From NCBI GenBank assembly GCA_022425725.1, contig JAKMEY010000043.1, forward strand, positions 48,640 through 112,639: a DNA stretch of 64,000 bases, in the 5' to 3' direction. Position 1 is the first letter of the stretch; each line of letters opens with the position of its first letter. Origin of the DNA: Ilumatobacteraceae bacterium (GTDB lineage Bacteria > Actinomycetota > Acidimicrobiia > Acidimicrobiales > Ilumatobacteraceae). The position numbers and the translations under genes were made by a program. Positions 26,726 to 36,991 of this stretch are shown here, in pieces. The notes below the pieces were generated by a model. It was not told the origin of the DNA. It worked only from the letters and a program-made list of their open reading frames with translations, and searched no databases.

Positions 26726-29158
26726 TTACGACAAAGATTCTTCGAATATGGCGTTTGGCTGGTCAGCCCTGCCGTAGGAGGTTGTTCGCTGCGCAAGACG
26801 ACGACCAAGGGGTTCGACAAGATGCGAGAAGTCGTTCGCTGTCATTCCTTGGCCATGCGAGGCGCCAGCGGCTCGAGAAATGTTCTCATCCATCAGGGTT
26901 CCACCAAGGTCATTACAGCCCGCGTTCAAGAGTTGCCGGCTTGCGTGTTCGCCGAGTTTCACCCACGACAGTTGGATGTTGTCGATGAGGCCTCGGTACA
27001 CAATGCGGGCAACCGCGTGAATCAGCAAGTTCTCTCTAAATGTGGGACCACGTCGCGCCTTATGTTGCAGGTAAATCGGTGATGCCATGTGAACGAAGGG
27101 CAGACCAACAAACTCGGTGAATCCGCCAGTGACCGCTTGGAGATCTCTCGTCACGATGAAGTGTTTTGCCCATGACCGGGGATGTTCGATTGAACCGAAC
27201 ATCATTGTCACGTTTGAGCCGAGACCGACCTCGTGTGCTGCGGCGTGGCAGTCAAGCCATTCGGCGGTTGTGATCTTGTCGGGGCACAACTCGGCTCGAA
27301 CGGTGTCATCGAGGATTTCTGCTGCGGTGCCGGGCAGCGAAGACAGGCCGGCTTCTTTCAGGCGGCCGAGATATGTCACAAGGTCTTCTCCGAGGCGTTT
27401 CGCTCCCTCGGTGATTTCAAGAGCGGTGAACCCGTGCACGTGAATCGACGGGGCGGCGCTGCGGACGGCATGGGTGACATCTATGTAGTAGTCGCCGTCG
27501 AAGTCGGGGTGAATTCCCCCTTGCAATGTGACCTCGGTAGCTCCGAGTTCTTCAGCTTCGCGGGCTCGTTCGGCGATGTCATCGAGGGTGAGCAAGTAAG
27601 GGGTACCTCGCAGGTTGAGTGACATTGGCCCTTTTGAGAACCCGCAGAATCGGCATTTGAAAGTGCAGACGTTGGTGTAGTTGATGTTGCGGTTATGCAC
27701 CCACGTGACGGTGTCACCGACGGCCTCGTGCCGGAGTTGGTCGGCAACTTCAGCAATCGCGTTAACCTCTGGGCCGCGAGCTGAAAACAGCGTCACAATG
27801 TCATCTTCGGTGAGTTGTTCCTCTGCTGCGACTGCGTCGAGCACGCGCTGTATCGGGGAGTCGGCAGCGGTTGACGAGCGACCTGGAATCAACGTGGTCG
27901 GTGGGTTTGTTGCGCCTGCGTACCACGTGGTGGAGCGATGTCCGATTAACACCACCTCGGCGCCGTCGTGCACGACGTCTGCGGCAGTGGTTTTTTCAGG
28001 CCATATCGCTCCCGGGTCATCGCGGCCTAAGCCCTCTGCATCAGATCGGTCGAGAATGGCGAACCGCAAGCCTTCGTCGATCCATTTCTCTGGATCGAGC
28101 ACGTATTCAGGGTGAGCGGTGAGTCGAGGCGCAAGGGAATACCCGCGGTCTTCGGTGATCGACCGCAGGCGGTCGAGTTCTGGCCATGGGCGCTCTGGGT
28201 TCACGTGATCTGAGGTCACCGGTGAGACGCCACCCCAGTCATCGATTCCTGCATCGATGAGTTGACCGATGTCGTCGGAGAGGTTCGGTGGTGCCTGAAG
28301 GTGAATTTCTGCAGGCAACAGAACTCGAGCTGCGGCAATCGTCCAGAGATATTCGTCGGTCGGACATGCCGGTTCGTTGCGCATACCTGTTCCGGGTTTC
28401 GGCAAGAAGTTTTGAACGATGACTTCTTGTACATGCCTGTGACGTTCATGAGATGCGACGATGGCGTCGAGAGCGGCGAGTCGATCTGCTCGGGTTTCGC
28501 CGATGCCGACGAGGATGCCTGTGGTGAACGGAATGGCAAGTTCTCCGGCAGCTTCCAGAGTTGCCAGTCGGCGTTCAGGAGTCTTGTCAGGAGCGCCACG
28601 ATGGCAGGCGAGGTCGCCGCGCAATGTTTCGACCATCATTCCTTGGCTTGGTGAGACGCGGCGGAGCATGTTGAGTTCGTCTGCGGAGATCGCTCCAGCG
28701 TTGGCATGGGGGAGGAGCCCCGTCTCATCGAGCACTAGTTGGGCCATGTCACGCAGGTAGTGAATTGTTGAGTCGTAGCCACGCTCGGTCAACCATTCAC
28801 GTGCGACGTCATAGCGATCTTCGGGTGCCTCGCCCAAGGTGAAGAGTGCTTCATGGCAGCCATTCCGGGCACCTTGTTTTGCAATTGCGAGGACGTCGTC
28901 AGGAGAGAGGAACGGCTGCTCAAGCCGGGCAGGAGGTTGCGCGAACGTGCAGTAGCCGCACGAATCACGGCACAGCATGGTGAGGGGGATGAAAACTTTA
29001 GGCGAGTACGTCAGGCGGGAGCCATACATCGAATCTCGCACTTCAGACGCTCGTTGCATCAGCGCATCGAATTCGAGAGTCATGATGTTGGCCGCAGTAG
29101 CACTGAGGTCGTTCGTCGACGCTCCGCCTCTGGTTACCGAGATGACAACAGGTTTCAT
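26726..29158 (-). CDS. fbiC: FO synthase (CofG-CofH fusion)
   Basis: An 810-aa bifunctional radical-SAM enzyme that makes the deazaflavin FO, precursor of coenzyme F420. The N-terminal CofG-like half has cluster cysteines C63, C67 and C70 (CRDSCGYC). The C-terminal CofH-like half has C498, C502 and C505 (CTFKCRFC). The fused form is the actinobacterial arrangement. ATG at 29158 is chosen because a TACAGT hexamer (29165-29170, minus strand) lies six bases upstream and the N-terminus matches the family. The open frame continuing to 29644 runs over the HxlR gene. An operator-like palindrome overlaps its -35 region. Confidence 0.95.
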   Translation of the reverse strand: MKPVVISVTRGGASTNDLSATAANIMTLEFDALMQRASEVRDSMYGSRLTYSPKVFIPLTMLCRDSCGYCTFAQPPARLEQPFLSPDDVLAIAKQGARNGCHEALFTLGEAPEDRYDVAREWLTERGYDSTIHYLRDMAQLVLDETGLLPHANAGAISADELNMLRRVSPSQGMMVETLRGDLACHRGAPDKTPERRLATLEAAGELAIPFTTGILVGIGETRADRLAALDAIVASHERHRHVQEVIVQNFLPKPGTGMRNEPACPTDEYLWTIAAARVLLPAEIHLQAPPNLSDDIGQLIDAGIDDWGGVSPVTSDHVNPERPWPELDRLRSITEDRGYSLAPRLTAHPEYVLDPEKWIDEGLRFAILDRSDAEGLGRDDPGAIWPEKTTAADVVHDGAEVVLIGHRSTTWYAGATNPPTTLIPGRSSTAADSPIQRVLDAVAAEEQLTEDDIVTLFSARGPEVNAIAEVADQLRHEAVGDTVTWVHNRNINYTNVCTFKCRFCGFSKGPMSLNLRGTPYLLTLDDIAERAREAEELGATEVTLQGGIHPDFDGDYYIDVTHAVRSAAPSIHVHGFTALEITEGAKRLGEDLVTYLGRLKEAGLSSLPGTAAEILDDTVRAELCPDKITTAEWLDCHAAAHEVGLGSNVTMMFGSIEHPRSWAKHFIVTRDLQAVTGGFTEFVGLPFVHMASPIYLQHKARRGPTFRENLLIHAVARIVYRGLIDNIQLSWVKLGEHASRQLLNAGCNDLGGTLMDENISRAAGASHGQGMTANDFSHLVEPLGRRLAQRTTSYGRADQPNAIFEESLS

Positions 29159-29175
29159 AGGGCAACTGTAGCGAG

Positions 29176-29200
29176 ACTGAGTTCGAAATCCGAACTCAGT
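29176..29200. promoter_or_regulatory. Palindromic operator candidate between fbiC and HxlR gene
   Basis: Perfect 10-bp arms ACTGAGTTCG and CGAACTCAGT are separated by 5 bp. The site covers the -35 region of the fbiC promoter and lies 38 bp upstream of the HxlR start codon. A dimeric winged-helix regulator such as the adjacent HxlR protein is the obvious candidate binder. Confidence 0.65.
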
Positions 29201-29238
29201 AGATTTGAGTCTGAAGTGCGGTGTACCTTCAGGGAGTA

Positions 29239-29682
29239 ATGAACCAGCAAGGACAACCCGGATCAGCGATTGAAGAGACCCTTCGCGTTGTTGGCGATCG
29301 CTGGTCGATTTTGTTGGTTCGAGCCGGTTTGAGGGGCATCCGTCGTTTCGATGATTTTTGTGATGACCTTGGAATTGCTCGTCCTGTGCTGACCGATCGA
29401 CTTCGGCGGTTGGTGAAATTCGGGATCTTCGAACGAGTGAAATATCAAGACAAGCCGGTCCGATATGAATATCGATTGACCGAAGCTGGTCTGGCGCTGT
29501 CACCAGCGCTTGTTGCTCTCGTGAGATGGAGTGAGGAATATTCACAAGATGTATCGAGCGAGACAACACTCGTTCACGCCCCGTGCGGCACAGAACTTGA
29601 ACAGGCATTCTGGTGTCGCTCGTGCCAAACAACCTTTGGGCCAAACGCGGTGAAGGGTGTCGGCGTAAACCGCGAATCGTAA
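29239..29682 (+). CDS. HxlR/MarR-like winged-helix regulator
   Basis: A 147-aa transcription factor of the HxlR family. The core VVGDRWSILLVRAGLRGIRRFDDF, then IARPVLTDRLRRLVKFGIFERV and YRLTEAGLAL, is the helix-turn-helix and wing. The C-terminus has a paired-cysteine end, CGTELEQAFWCRSC, that could bind a metal or sense redox state. ATG at 29239 follows an AGGGAGTA ribosome site; an ATG at 29221 is less likely. It is divergent from fbiC with a palindrome between, so it probably controls itself and fbiC. Confidence 0.9.
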   Translation: MNQQGQPGSAIEETLRVVGDRWSILLVRAGLRGIRRFDDFCDDLGIARPVLTDRLRRLVKFGIFERVKYQDKPVRYEYRLTEAGLALSPALVALVRWSEEYSQDVSSETTLVHAPCGTELEQAFWCRSCQTTFGPNAVKGVGVNRES

Positions 29683-29692
29683 GTTCTTGAAA

Positions 29693-29704
29693 ACAGGTAC
29701 CTGT
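29693..29704. promoter_or_regulatory. 12-bp palindrome upstream of sdhC
   Basis: ACAGGTACCTGT is a perfect palindrome 30 bp upstream of the TAGCGT -10 hexamer of sdhC (29734-29739). It could be a regulator site for the sdh operon or belong to the HxlR gene's 3' region. The evidence is the symmetry alone. Confidence 0.3.
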
Positions 29705-29746
29705 CGATTGTGTTGAGAGAGGGTCTGGGGAACTAGCGTGAGGGTT

Positions 29747-30529
29747 ATGTCGCAGACTTTCCAGCGCGGACCGGTAACCGGGACCGCCGTGAAGAAACGG
29801 TCCCGCCGTAAGCCATTTCTCGTTGACTACTACTCAACTGCAGTCGGCAAGAAGTATGTGATGGCGATCACCGGCATCATCGGTGTCGCATTCATCATCG
29901 GTCACATGGTTGGCAACCTCAAGGCGTATCTCGGTGTGATCGAACACAACGGTGAGCAGGTGTACGACATCGACGTCTACGGCGAATTCCTTCGTGAATT
30001 GCTTGTGCCGATCTTGCCCCATGGCTATGCCCTTTGGGGATTGCGCCTCCTGTTGATCGGAGCGGTGGTCCTCCACCTTCATGCCGCATGGTCGCTCACC
30101 ATGCTCAATCGAAACGCACGTCCGGTGAAGTATCAAGGTGCTCGTGATTACCAGATCGCAAACTTTGCGAGTCGCACGATGCGCTGGTCAGGTGTCCTCG
30201 TGCTCGTGTTCATTGCGTGGCACCTCGCCGACCTCACATGGGGATGGTTGAACCCAGGGTTCGAGTACGGCGCGATCTACCGCAACCTCGATGCAAGCCT
30301 TTCACGCATTCCCGTCGCTGCGCTCTACATCGCTGCGAATATTGCACTAGGAATTCATTTGTTCCACGGCGTGTGGAGCCTGTTCCAGTCAATGGGATGG
30401 AATAACCCCCGGTTCAATCGCTGGCGTAAGGGGATTGCAACCGGAATTGCGGCCGCAGTGGTCGTCGGAAATGTGTCATTCCCTATTATGACTCTCGCTG
30501 GAGTCATCAGCTTCCAGCCGCTCTCATAG
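29747..30529 (+). CDS. sdhC: Succinate dehydrogenase cytochrome b subunit (type B)
   Basis: A 260-aa membrane anchor of succinate:menaquinone oxidoreductase. Five membrane segments with histidines at helix positions (IIGHMVG, VVLHLHAAW, AWHLADL, GIHLFHGVW) match the single-polypeptide di-heme type B anchors (Bacillus/Bacteroidetes kind), so no sdhD is needed. ATG at 29747 has a TAGCGT hexamer seven bases upstream; the frame is open to 29738. sdhA follows after 24 bp. It carries electrons from SdhB to the quinone. Confidence 0.92.
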   Translation: MSQTFQRGPVTGTAVKKRSRRKPFLVDYYSTAVGKKYVMAITGIIGVAFIIGHMVGNLKAYLGVIEHNGEQVYDIDVYGEFLRELLVPILPHGYALWGLRLLLIGAVVLHLHAAWSLTMLNRNARPVKYQGARDYQIANFASRTMRWSGVLVLVFIAWHLADLTWGWLNPGFEYGAIYRNLDASLSRIPVAALYIAANIALGIHLFHGVWSLFQSMGWNNPRFNRWRKGIATGIAAAVVVGNVSFPIMTLAGVISFQPLS

Positions 30530-30553
30530 GAAACGTTGAGGAGACATTCAGAT

Positions 30554-32476
30554 ATGAGTTCAATTCTCGATTCGAAAACGCCCGAAGGGCCACTCGCTGA
30601 CAAATGGCAGAACTTTAAAGCCAATGAAAAGTTGGTGAACCCGGCTAACAAGCGGAAGTTCAAGGTCATCGTCGTCGGTACCGGTCTCGCTGGTGCCTCG
30701 GCTGCCGCCACTCTCGCTGAGCTTGGCTACCAGGTCGACGCCTTTACGTTCCACGACTCGCCCCGCCGGGCCCACTCGATTGCAGCTCAGGGCGGTATTA
30801 ACGCCGCAAAGAACTATCGCGGTGATGGTGACTCGGTTCACCGCTTGTTCTACGACACCATCAAGGGAGGCGACTTCCGTTCCCGTGAGTCAAACGTGCA
30901 CCGCTTGGCTGAAGTGTCGGTCAACATCATTGACCAGATGGTTGCTCAGGGTGTTCCGTTCGCTCGTGAATATGGCGGCATGCTCGACAACCGTTCGTTC
31001 GGTGGGGCTCAGGTGAGCCGCACCTTCTATGCCCGTGGGCAGACCGGTCAGCAGTTGTTGCTCGGCGCCTATCAGCAGCTCGCTCGCCAAATCGGCCAGG
31101 GAGGTGTCCGTCTTTTCAACCGTAGTGAACTTGTTGACGTCGTGGTGATTGAGGGACGCGCCGCAGGCATTGTGGTCCGCGATCTCATGACTGGCGAACT
31201 GTCGTCACACTCCGCTCACGCGGTCGTACTCGCAACCGGCGGTTACGGAAACGCATTCTTCCTGTCAACCAACGCGATGGCGTGCAATGTCACGGCAGCA
31301 TGGCGGGCTCACAAGCGCGGAGCGTTCTTCGCAAACCCGTGCTACACGCAGATTCACCCGACCTGCATTCCGCAGAGCGACGACTTCCAGTCAAAACTCA
31401 CGCTCATGTCGGAGTCACTCCGCAACGACGGTCGTGTCTGGGTGCCAAAGGTTGCAGGCGATAACCGTGAACCGCACCTCATTCCTGAAGACGAGCGTGA
31501 CTACTACCTCGAGCGTCTCTACCCAAGCTTCGGCAACCTTGCGCCTCGAGATATTTCGTCCCGTGCGGCGAAGCGGGCAGTTGACGCTGGTCAAGGTGTT
31601 GGTCCGAAGCAAAACGGTGTGTACCTCGACTTTGGTGAAGCGGTTGGACGACTCGGCAGAGACACCGTCGCCGAGCGGTACGGCAACTTGTTCGATATGT
31701 ACGAGCGCATTACTGGCGAGAATCCATATGACGTTCCGATGCGTATTTACCCGGCGTCGCATTACACCATGGGCGGGCTTTGGGTCGACTATGAACTGAT
31801 GACGACCATTCCAGGTCTCTACGCTGCCGGTGAAGCAAACTTCTCCGACCACGGAGCCAACCGTCTCGGTGCTTCAGCGTTGATGCAAGGTCTCTCCGAC
31901 GGCTACTTCGTGTTGCCGTACACGATCTCGAACTACCTTTCCGAGTGGCTTAACAAGTCGGTGCCTGACACTAGCCATCCAGAATTCGCCAAGGTGGAGA
32001 ACGAGGCTCGTGACCGTTACAACCGCTTCGCATCGGTCGGCGGCACTCGTTCACCAGACTGGTTCCACCGAGAACTCGGCAAGATCATTTGGGACTACTG
32101 CGGTATGGAACGAACCGAAGCTGGCCTCGAGAAGGCTCTCGGTGAAATTCCGGCGCTGTACGAAGAGTTCAAGAAAGACCTCCGGGTCACCGGTGGTACC
32201 GACGGTCTCAACCAGACGCTTGAAAAAGCGGGCCGAGTCGAAGACTTCTTCGAACTGGGCATGTTGATGTGTCGTGACGCACTCGATCGTAAAGAATCAT
32301 GCGGTGGTCACTTCCGGGCTGAGTATCAAACCGCGGAGGGCGAGGCCCTTCGCGATGACGACAACTTCGCCCACGTCGCAGCATGGGAGAACACCGGCGA
32401 TCCAATGGAGCCGAACCGCCACGTTGAAGATCTCGTTTACGAGGAAGTCCACTTCCAGACACGGAGCTACAAGTGA
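30554..32476 (+). CDS. sdhA: Succinate dehydrogenase flavoprotein subunit
   Basis: A 640-aa catalytic subunit oxidising succinate to fumarate with covalent FAD. The FAD fold is [20 protein letters not shown]. The flavinylated histidine is in [11 protein letters not shown]. The substrate site includes IHPTCIP, and the second FAD region has [19 protein letters not shown]. The C-terminal half resembles the type B enzymes. ATG at 30554 fits the usual N-terminus. It overlaps sdhB by four bases (GTGA), implying coupled translation. Confidence 0.97.
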   Translation: MSSILDSKTPEGPLADKWQNFKANEKLVNPANKRKFKVIVVGTGLAGASAAATLAELGYQVDAFTFHDSPRRAHSIAAQGGINAAKNYRGDGDSVHRLFYDTIKGGDFRSRESNVHRLAEVSVNIIDQMVAQGVPFAREYGGMLDNRSFGGAQVSRTFYARGQTGQQLLLGAYQQLARQIGQGGVRLFNRSELVDVVVIEGRAAGIVVRDLMTGELSSHSAHAVVLATGGYGNAFFLSTNAMACNVTAAWRAHKRGAFFANPCYTQIHPTCIPQSDDFQSKLTLMSESLRNDGRVWVPKVAGDNREPHLIPEDERDYYLERLYPSFGNLAPRDISSRAAKRAVDAGQGVGPKQNGVYLDFGEAVGRLGRDTVAERYGNLFDMYERITGENPYDVPMRIYPASHYTMGGLWVDYELMTTIPGLYAAGEANFSDHGANRLGASALMQGLSDGYFVLPYTISNYLSEWLNKSVPDTSHPEFAKVENEARDRYNRFASVGGTRSPDWFHRELGKIIWDYCGMERTEAGLEKALGEIPALYEEFKKDLRVTGGTDGLNQTLEKAGRVEDFFELGMLMCRDALDRKESCGGHFRAEYQTAEGEALRDDDNFAHVAAWENTGDPMEPNRHVEDLVYEEVHFQTRSYK

Positions 32477-33249
32477 CCAATACTCTGAAGGATCTGACCC
32501 TCAAGGTGTGGCGTCAGGATGGGCCGAACACCAGCGGCTCGTTCGAGACGCACACGATTGAAGAGATCAGTGATGAGGCTTCATTTCTTGAGATGATCGA
32601 CATCTTGAATGAGCGTCTTATCGAAGATGGCAAAGAAGCGATCGTGTTCGACCATGACTGTCGTGAAGGCATTTGTGGAACATGCTCGTTAATGATTAAC
32701 GGTCAGGCACATGGCCCAGAGCGTGGAACGGCAACATGCCAGTTGCATATGCGTAAGTTCTCGTCGGGTGACACCATCGTCATTGAACCGTGGCGGGCAA
32801 GTGCCTTTCCGATCATTCGCGACCTCATGGTTGATCGTTCATCGTTCGACCGCATCGTCGAATCTGGTGGATACATCACTGCAGCAACCGGTGGCGCTCC
32901 TGATGCCAACCTCATTCCGGTACCGAAGCCCGTTTCGGATGCCGCAATGGATGCCGCTCAGTGCATCGGGTGCGGTGCTTGTGTTGCTGCGTGCCCGAAC
33001 GGTGCAGCGAACCTCTTCACAGCAGCGAAGATCACCCACCTCAACTTGCTTCCTCAGGGTCAAGCAGAGCGGTACAGCCGTGCAGAAGACATGGTCGAAA
33101 CGATGGATTCGTATTTTGGGTCATGCACCAACCACGGCGAGTGTGAGGCGGCATGTCCAAAAGAGATCTCCATCGACGTGATCGCGTTGATGAACGCTGA
33201 CTACCGCAAAGCCAAAGTTCAGAACCGCAAGCAACTCTCCCGTACCTGA
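32473..33249 (+). CDS. sdhB: Succinate dehydrogenase iron-sulfur subunit
   Basis: A 258-aa electron-transfer subunit. The 2Fe-2S ligands are in CREGICGTC plus the later TCQLH cysteine. The 4Fe-4S set is [12 protein letters not shown], and the 3Fe-4S set is [12 protein letters not shown]. All cluster ligands are present. The start is GTG inside the sdhA stop. It ends the sdhCAB operon. The downstream 37 bp before the convergent GH2 gene contains a long-loop inverted repeat (33256-33263 with 33291-33298) but no clear terminator. Confidence 0.97.
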   Translation: MTNTLKDLTLKVWRQDGPNTSGSFETHTIEEISDEASFLEMIDILNERLIEDGKEAIVFDHDCREGICGTCSLMINGQAHGPERGTATCQLHMRKFSSGDTIVIEPWRASAFPIIRDLMVDRSSFDRIVESGGYITAATGGAPDANLIPVPKPVSDAAMDAAQCIGCGACVAACPNGAANLFTAAKITHLNLLPQGQAERYSRAEDMVETMDSYFGSCTNHGECEAACPKEISIDVIALMNADYRKAKVQNRKQLSRT

Positions 33250-33286
33250 GCGCTCACCGTCGCTTGGCCAACGTGCGTGTTGCGCC

Positions 33287-35440
33287 TTAGGCGACGGTTG
33301 TTCGGCTCGTTGCTCTTGAGCTAGATCTGCCGGCATTGAGCACGGCAGAAATGGTGATATCTCCGGCCTGTGGTGCGATGGTGTTGATAGTCCCGATGTA
33401 TTGGGCCGCATTGGCGTCAATGGTGCCGGTGAATCGTTGGGTCTGAGTTGAGTCGGTGTTGGTGATGGTGACGTCAACGATTGCATCATCAATATCGTCT
33501 CTCAAATCGCTCGAGACGTGAACGGCAAGTGAGAGTCGGCTGCCGGGAAGAGTTGTTTCGGGTAGGGGGTCGATGGTGACGATCACAGGCTGACACGCCG
33601 CTTTGAGGGCCTCAAAGGCTGGGCGGCGATTTCCGTGCAGATCGATCACACCCCACCCGCTGTCGGCCGTGTGGTCATTGAGCGCTCGAACACAAAACCC
33701 GCCGGTCGGTCTGTACGCAATGCGCCTGAGATGGGTTACCCATGCTGTGATGACGTCACTTTGGTGCTGCTCTGTTGCGTCAATCCATGTTGCATCATCA
33801 AGAAAAAGGTGTGGTGGTGTCGATTGCTCATACTGCCAGCGTTCGGTGCCGGTGAGTTCTGCAAATCGTTCCCAGTCAGCATCCGGCCAATGGTGCTCTT
33901 GAAGCGTTGCCGTCGTCTGTGGTGAGCGGGGAGCGGCGGGTGCTCCGAACTCGGAGACAAATCGAAAGAGCCGAGGAAAACGAGCTGACTCGCGTGGCAG
34001 TAGCGATATCGGCCCATCGGTCCAACCGATGTAAAGATGAGCGTCAGTGCCGTCAAGAAGGGGAAGGTGAGGCAACACGTCCGAATGGGGAACACATCGC
34101 CGTGTCGGGTCGACATCTTCGATTGCCCGTCTCACGAGAGGATCTAACACCGATCGATTCCAGGTTGGTGCCTGGTCGCGAACGGCACGCTGCACCCTGA
34201 TTGCGAGTTCACGGGCACGCCCTGCAAGGCCGAGTGTCTGGCGTTGGTCAACAGAACCATCGGCGGGCTTCGCGACAGGTTCATCATGTGCCCACCATGA
34301 GATCACGCTCGGGTGATGTCCGAGTAGGTCGACCATCTGTTGTGCTTGCCTGATCGCTGCCGGCCGAATCTGACGACGTTGCACGCCTTGCAGTGGGAAG
34401 TCCTGCATCAGCAGCAGGCCGAGTTCATCTGCGGTGTCGTAGATCGTTGTCGGAGCAATATGACCGTGCACCCTCAGCATGTCGAGGCCGAGTTCAACTG
34501 CGTCCTCCATCAGTTGTCGCATGTGCTCATCGCTTGCGCGTCCGAGAAGTGCATCAACGGGCATGAGGTTTGCGCCCTTGAGGAACATTCGCTCACCGTT
34601 GATCGAGCACGTCCAGTCGTCCCATGCCACTTCTCGAAGTCCGGTGCGGCGATGGGTTGTATCGCTTGGGTGCCCATCGATTGAGACGACCACATCGATA
34701 TCGACGAGGTGTTGGTCTCCGAGATCTCGGGGCCACCAAAGAGCCGGTTGCGGGAGATCAATTCTCCATGACACATCGTTATGGCCGGCGGCTACCGTGA
34801 TGCGGTGTTCGGCAACGACGGTTCCGTCGACGAGGGTTTGCACGTCGGCTGCACAACTTCTGTCGCTGTCGAGTCGGGCATACATTTTGAGGTGAGCTCG
34901 TTCGACGGTTGCATCTTGGCAAAGAACACGAATTGCATCGATGTGTACAGGTCCGGTGTCGAGGAGATGTACCGATTGCCAGATCCCACCAGGGTTTGGC
35001 GTGAGAGGCCCTGAAGGGTCTTGAAGGACTCCAGTAATCGTTCGACGGGAGCCTGGCTCAGTTGGTGGGCAGTGAACTTCCACCGCAATCACGTGGTCAG
35101 GCGACAGCCGCCACAGATCGGTGACATCAAACGTATGCGGAGCAAAGTAGCCCTCGGTATCACCCAGATAGGCCCCATCGAGCCACACGTCAGCATGATA
35201 TGCAATGCCATCAAAGGTGAGGAATCTTCGGCGGCCGTCATCGACTGATGGGGTGTTGACGGTCGTCCGGTAGGTGAGTGGCCCGTCGGTGGTAAGGCCG
35301 GGTTCAATGTCAGCCCAGTGTCCCGGGACATTGACTTCTCGCCATTCAGCGTGATCGAGTTGGGGCCCGATCGCATACGAACGGTGTTCGTCTCGCACCT
35401 CCGCGGCATTCCACACACCATCGAGTAACCAGGACGACAC
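33287..35440 (-). CDS. Glycoside hydrolase family 2 protein
   Basis: A 717-aa three-domain GH2 enzyme. It has an N-terminal jelly roll (about 1-170, ADVWLDGAYLGDTEGYFAPHTFD), an Ig-like domain, then a TIM barrel and a C-terminal beta extension. The likely nucleophile is E in FVSEFGAP. At the acid/base position the protein reads WWAHDEP, Asp-Glu instead of the usual Asn-Glu. The family covers beta-galactosidase, beta-mannosidase and beta-glucuronidase; specificity is not clear. No signal peptide is seen. The start is GTG, with TACGCT (35447-35452) six bases upstream. Confidence 0.85.
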   Translation of the reverse strand: MSSWLLDGVWNAAEVRDEHRSYAIGPQLDHAEWREVNVPGHWADIEPGLTTDGPLTYRTTVNTPSVDDGRRRFLTFDGIAYHADVWLDGAYLGDTEGYFAPHTFDVTDLWRLSPDHVIAVEVHCPPTEPGSRRTITGVLQDPSGPLTPNPGGIWQSVHLLDTGPVHIDAIRVLCQDATVERAHLKMYARLDSDRSCAADVQTLVDGTVVAEHRITVAAGHNDVSWRIDLPQPALWWPRDLGDQHLVDIDVVVSIDGHPSDTTHRRTGLREVAWDDWTCSINGERMFLKGANLMPVDALLGRASDEHMRQLMEDAVELGLDMLRVHGHIAPTTIYDTADELGLLLMQDFPLQGVQRRQIRPAAIRQAQQMVDLLGHHPSVISWWAHDEPVAKPADGSVDQRQTLGLAGRARELAIRVQRAVRDQAPTWNRSVLDPLVRRAIEDVDPTRRCVPHSDVLPHLPLLDGTDAHLYIGWTDGPISLLPRESARFPRLFRFVSEFGAPAAPRSPQTTATLQEHHWPDADWERFAELTGTERWQYEQSTPPHLFLDDATWIDATEQHQSDVITAWVTHLRRIAYRPTGGFCVRALNDHTADSGWGVIDLHGNRRPAFEALKAACQPVIVTIDPLPETTLPGSRLSLAVHVSSDLRDDIDDAIVDVTITNTDSTQTQRFTGTIDANAAQYIGTINTIAPQAGDITISAVLNAGRSSSRATSRTTVA

Positions 35441-35526
35441 ATGTTGAGCGTATCTAGTTGCGGAGAGTGAAATTCTGTCGATAGCCGGGTCAGACCTTGA
35501 GTCTCTGCGCGAAGTAGTTTCGCCGT

Positions 35527-36960
35527 ATGGGTTCTGACACGCATCTGATCACTCCTCCCACCGACCTTCCAGCAACGCTGGGAGCACTTCGGGAATCGGG
35601 TTGGTTGTCAAGGCCGGTCAAGGAAGAGGTTCGTGAGAATGCGGTTGCATCCATCTCGGCGGGCATGCCTCTGTTTGAGGGAGTCCTCGGATACGAAGAG
35701 ACGGTGATGCCACAGTTGGAGAATGCTCTCCTCGCGGGTCACGACGTCATTTTCTTGGGTGAGCGCGGGCAGGCGAAGACGCGCATGATTCGGTCTCTCG
35801 TCGGGCTGCTCGATGAGTGGATGCCGATTGTCGCAGGTTCAGAAATCAACGACGATCCGTATGCGCCGGTGTCTCGGCATGCCCGTGATCTGATGGCAGA
35901 GCATGGTGACGAGATGCCGATCGCATGGGTGCATCGCAGCGATCGGTACGGCGAGAAGTTGGCAACCCCAGACACGTCGATTGCGGACCTCATTGGTGAA
36001 GTTGACCCGATCAAGGTGGCTGAAGGTCGTTACCTGTCTGATGAGCTCACGTTGCATTACGGCATGGTTCCCCGTACGAACCGAGGGATTTTTGCAATGA
36101 ATGAGCTTCCTGATCTTGCCGAGCGCATTCAAGTGGGTTTGCTAAACGTTCTTGAGGAACGTGATATCCAGATCAGGGGTCACCGTGTTCGACTGCCACT
36201 CGACATCATGTTGGTGGCGTCGGCGAACCCAGATGACTACACGAACCGCGGTCGAATCATTACTCCACTAAAGGATCGATTCGGCAGTCAGATCCGCACG
36301 CACTATCCGCTTGAAGTTGATCTTGAGTTCTCGATCATGCAGCAAGAGGCGACAACGACGTCTGTCGGTGGTGTGACGGTTGACGTGCCCGACTATCTCG
36401 GTCTTGTGGTGGCTGAATTCAGTCATTTGGCCCGTGCGAGCAGCCATGTCAACCAACGCAGTGGTGTGAGTGTTCGGTTGAGTGTCGCCAACTATGAGTC
36501 GCTTGCAGCAAATGCACTTCGTCGGGGGCTTCGAGCTGGTGAAAATCCGGTGGTGGCTCGGGTTGATGACCTTGATGCTCTTGCGGCCTCGTCGATCGGA
36601 AAGATCGAGATCGAGTCAATGGATGATGGACGAGAGGGGCAGATCTTCGACAATCTCATCAAAGGCGCCGTTCACCAGGTGTTTACGAATCGACACGACG
36701 GCACGTTGACCGCAGCGATTGTGGAGGCGTTTGAAGAGGGTGTTGTTGCTCACACCGGCGAAGATCGCACCAGCGAAGAACTTGCACAGTTAGTCAATGA
36801 TGTCCCAGCCCTCGGGCCTGCGGTTGCGCGGTTTGTGGGTGAAGATTCATCGCCTGCGGCGACAGCGGCTGCGATCGAGTTTGTGTTGGAGGGGTTGCAC
36901 CTCACCCGTCGGCTGAATAAGGACGCGTCTGGTGCCTCTGCGACGTATCGAAGTCGCTGA
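35527..36960 (+). CDS. AAA ATPase, MoxR/magnesium-chelatase-I-like
   Basis: A 477-aa ATPase of the AAA family. The Walker A is GERGQAKT (residues 78-85). The Walker B region reads GIFAMNELPDL (187-197), with Asn192 where Asp is usual and E193 kept. The sensor is VASANPDD. It resembles the mycobacterial Rv0958-type proteins labelled magnesium chelatase. With the VWA protein beyond the cyclase it forms the usual MoxR-VWA pair, thought to act as a chaperone or metal-insertion system. TAGTTT (35515-35520) lies six bases before ATG. The client is unknown. Confidence 0.85.
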   Translation: MGSDTHLITPPTDLPATLGALRESGWLSRPVKEEVRENAVASISAGMPLFEGVLGYEETVMPQLENALLAGHDVIFLGERGQAKTRMIRSLVGLLDEWMPIVAGSEINDDPYAPVSRHARDLMAEHGDEMPIAWVHRSDRYGEKLATPDTSIADLIGEVDPIKVAEGRYLSDELTLHYGMVPRTNRGIFAMNELPDLAERIQVGLLNVLEERDIQIRGHRVRLPLDIMLVASANPDDYTNRGRIITPLKDRFGSQIRTHYPLEVDLEFSIMQQEATTTSVGGVTVDVPDYLGLVVAEFSHLARASSHVNQRSGVSVRLSVANYESLAANALRRGLRAGENPVVARVDDLDALAASSIGKIEIESMDDGREGQIFDNLIKGAVHQVFTNRHDGTLTAAIVEAFEEGVVAHTGEDRTSEELAQLVNDVPALGPAVARFVGEDSSPAATAAAIEFVLEGLHLTRRLNKDASGASATYRSR

Positions 36961-36991
36961 TTGGTGTCGAAGTTCTCAGTCAGACAACTTG

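Noticed and set aside
29159..29644. Continuation of the fbiC frame upstream
   Set aside because: It runs antisense over the HxlR gene and has no similarity to FbiC; the start at 29158 fits the family and has a promoter hexamer.
33256..33298. Inverted repeat ACCGTCGC/GCGACGGT after sdhB
   Set aside because: The 27-base loop and lack of a T run make it an unconvincing terminator.
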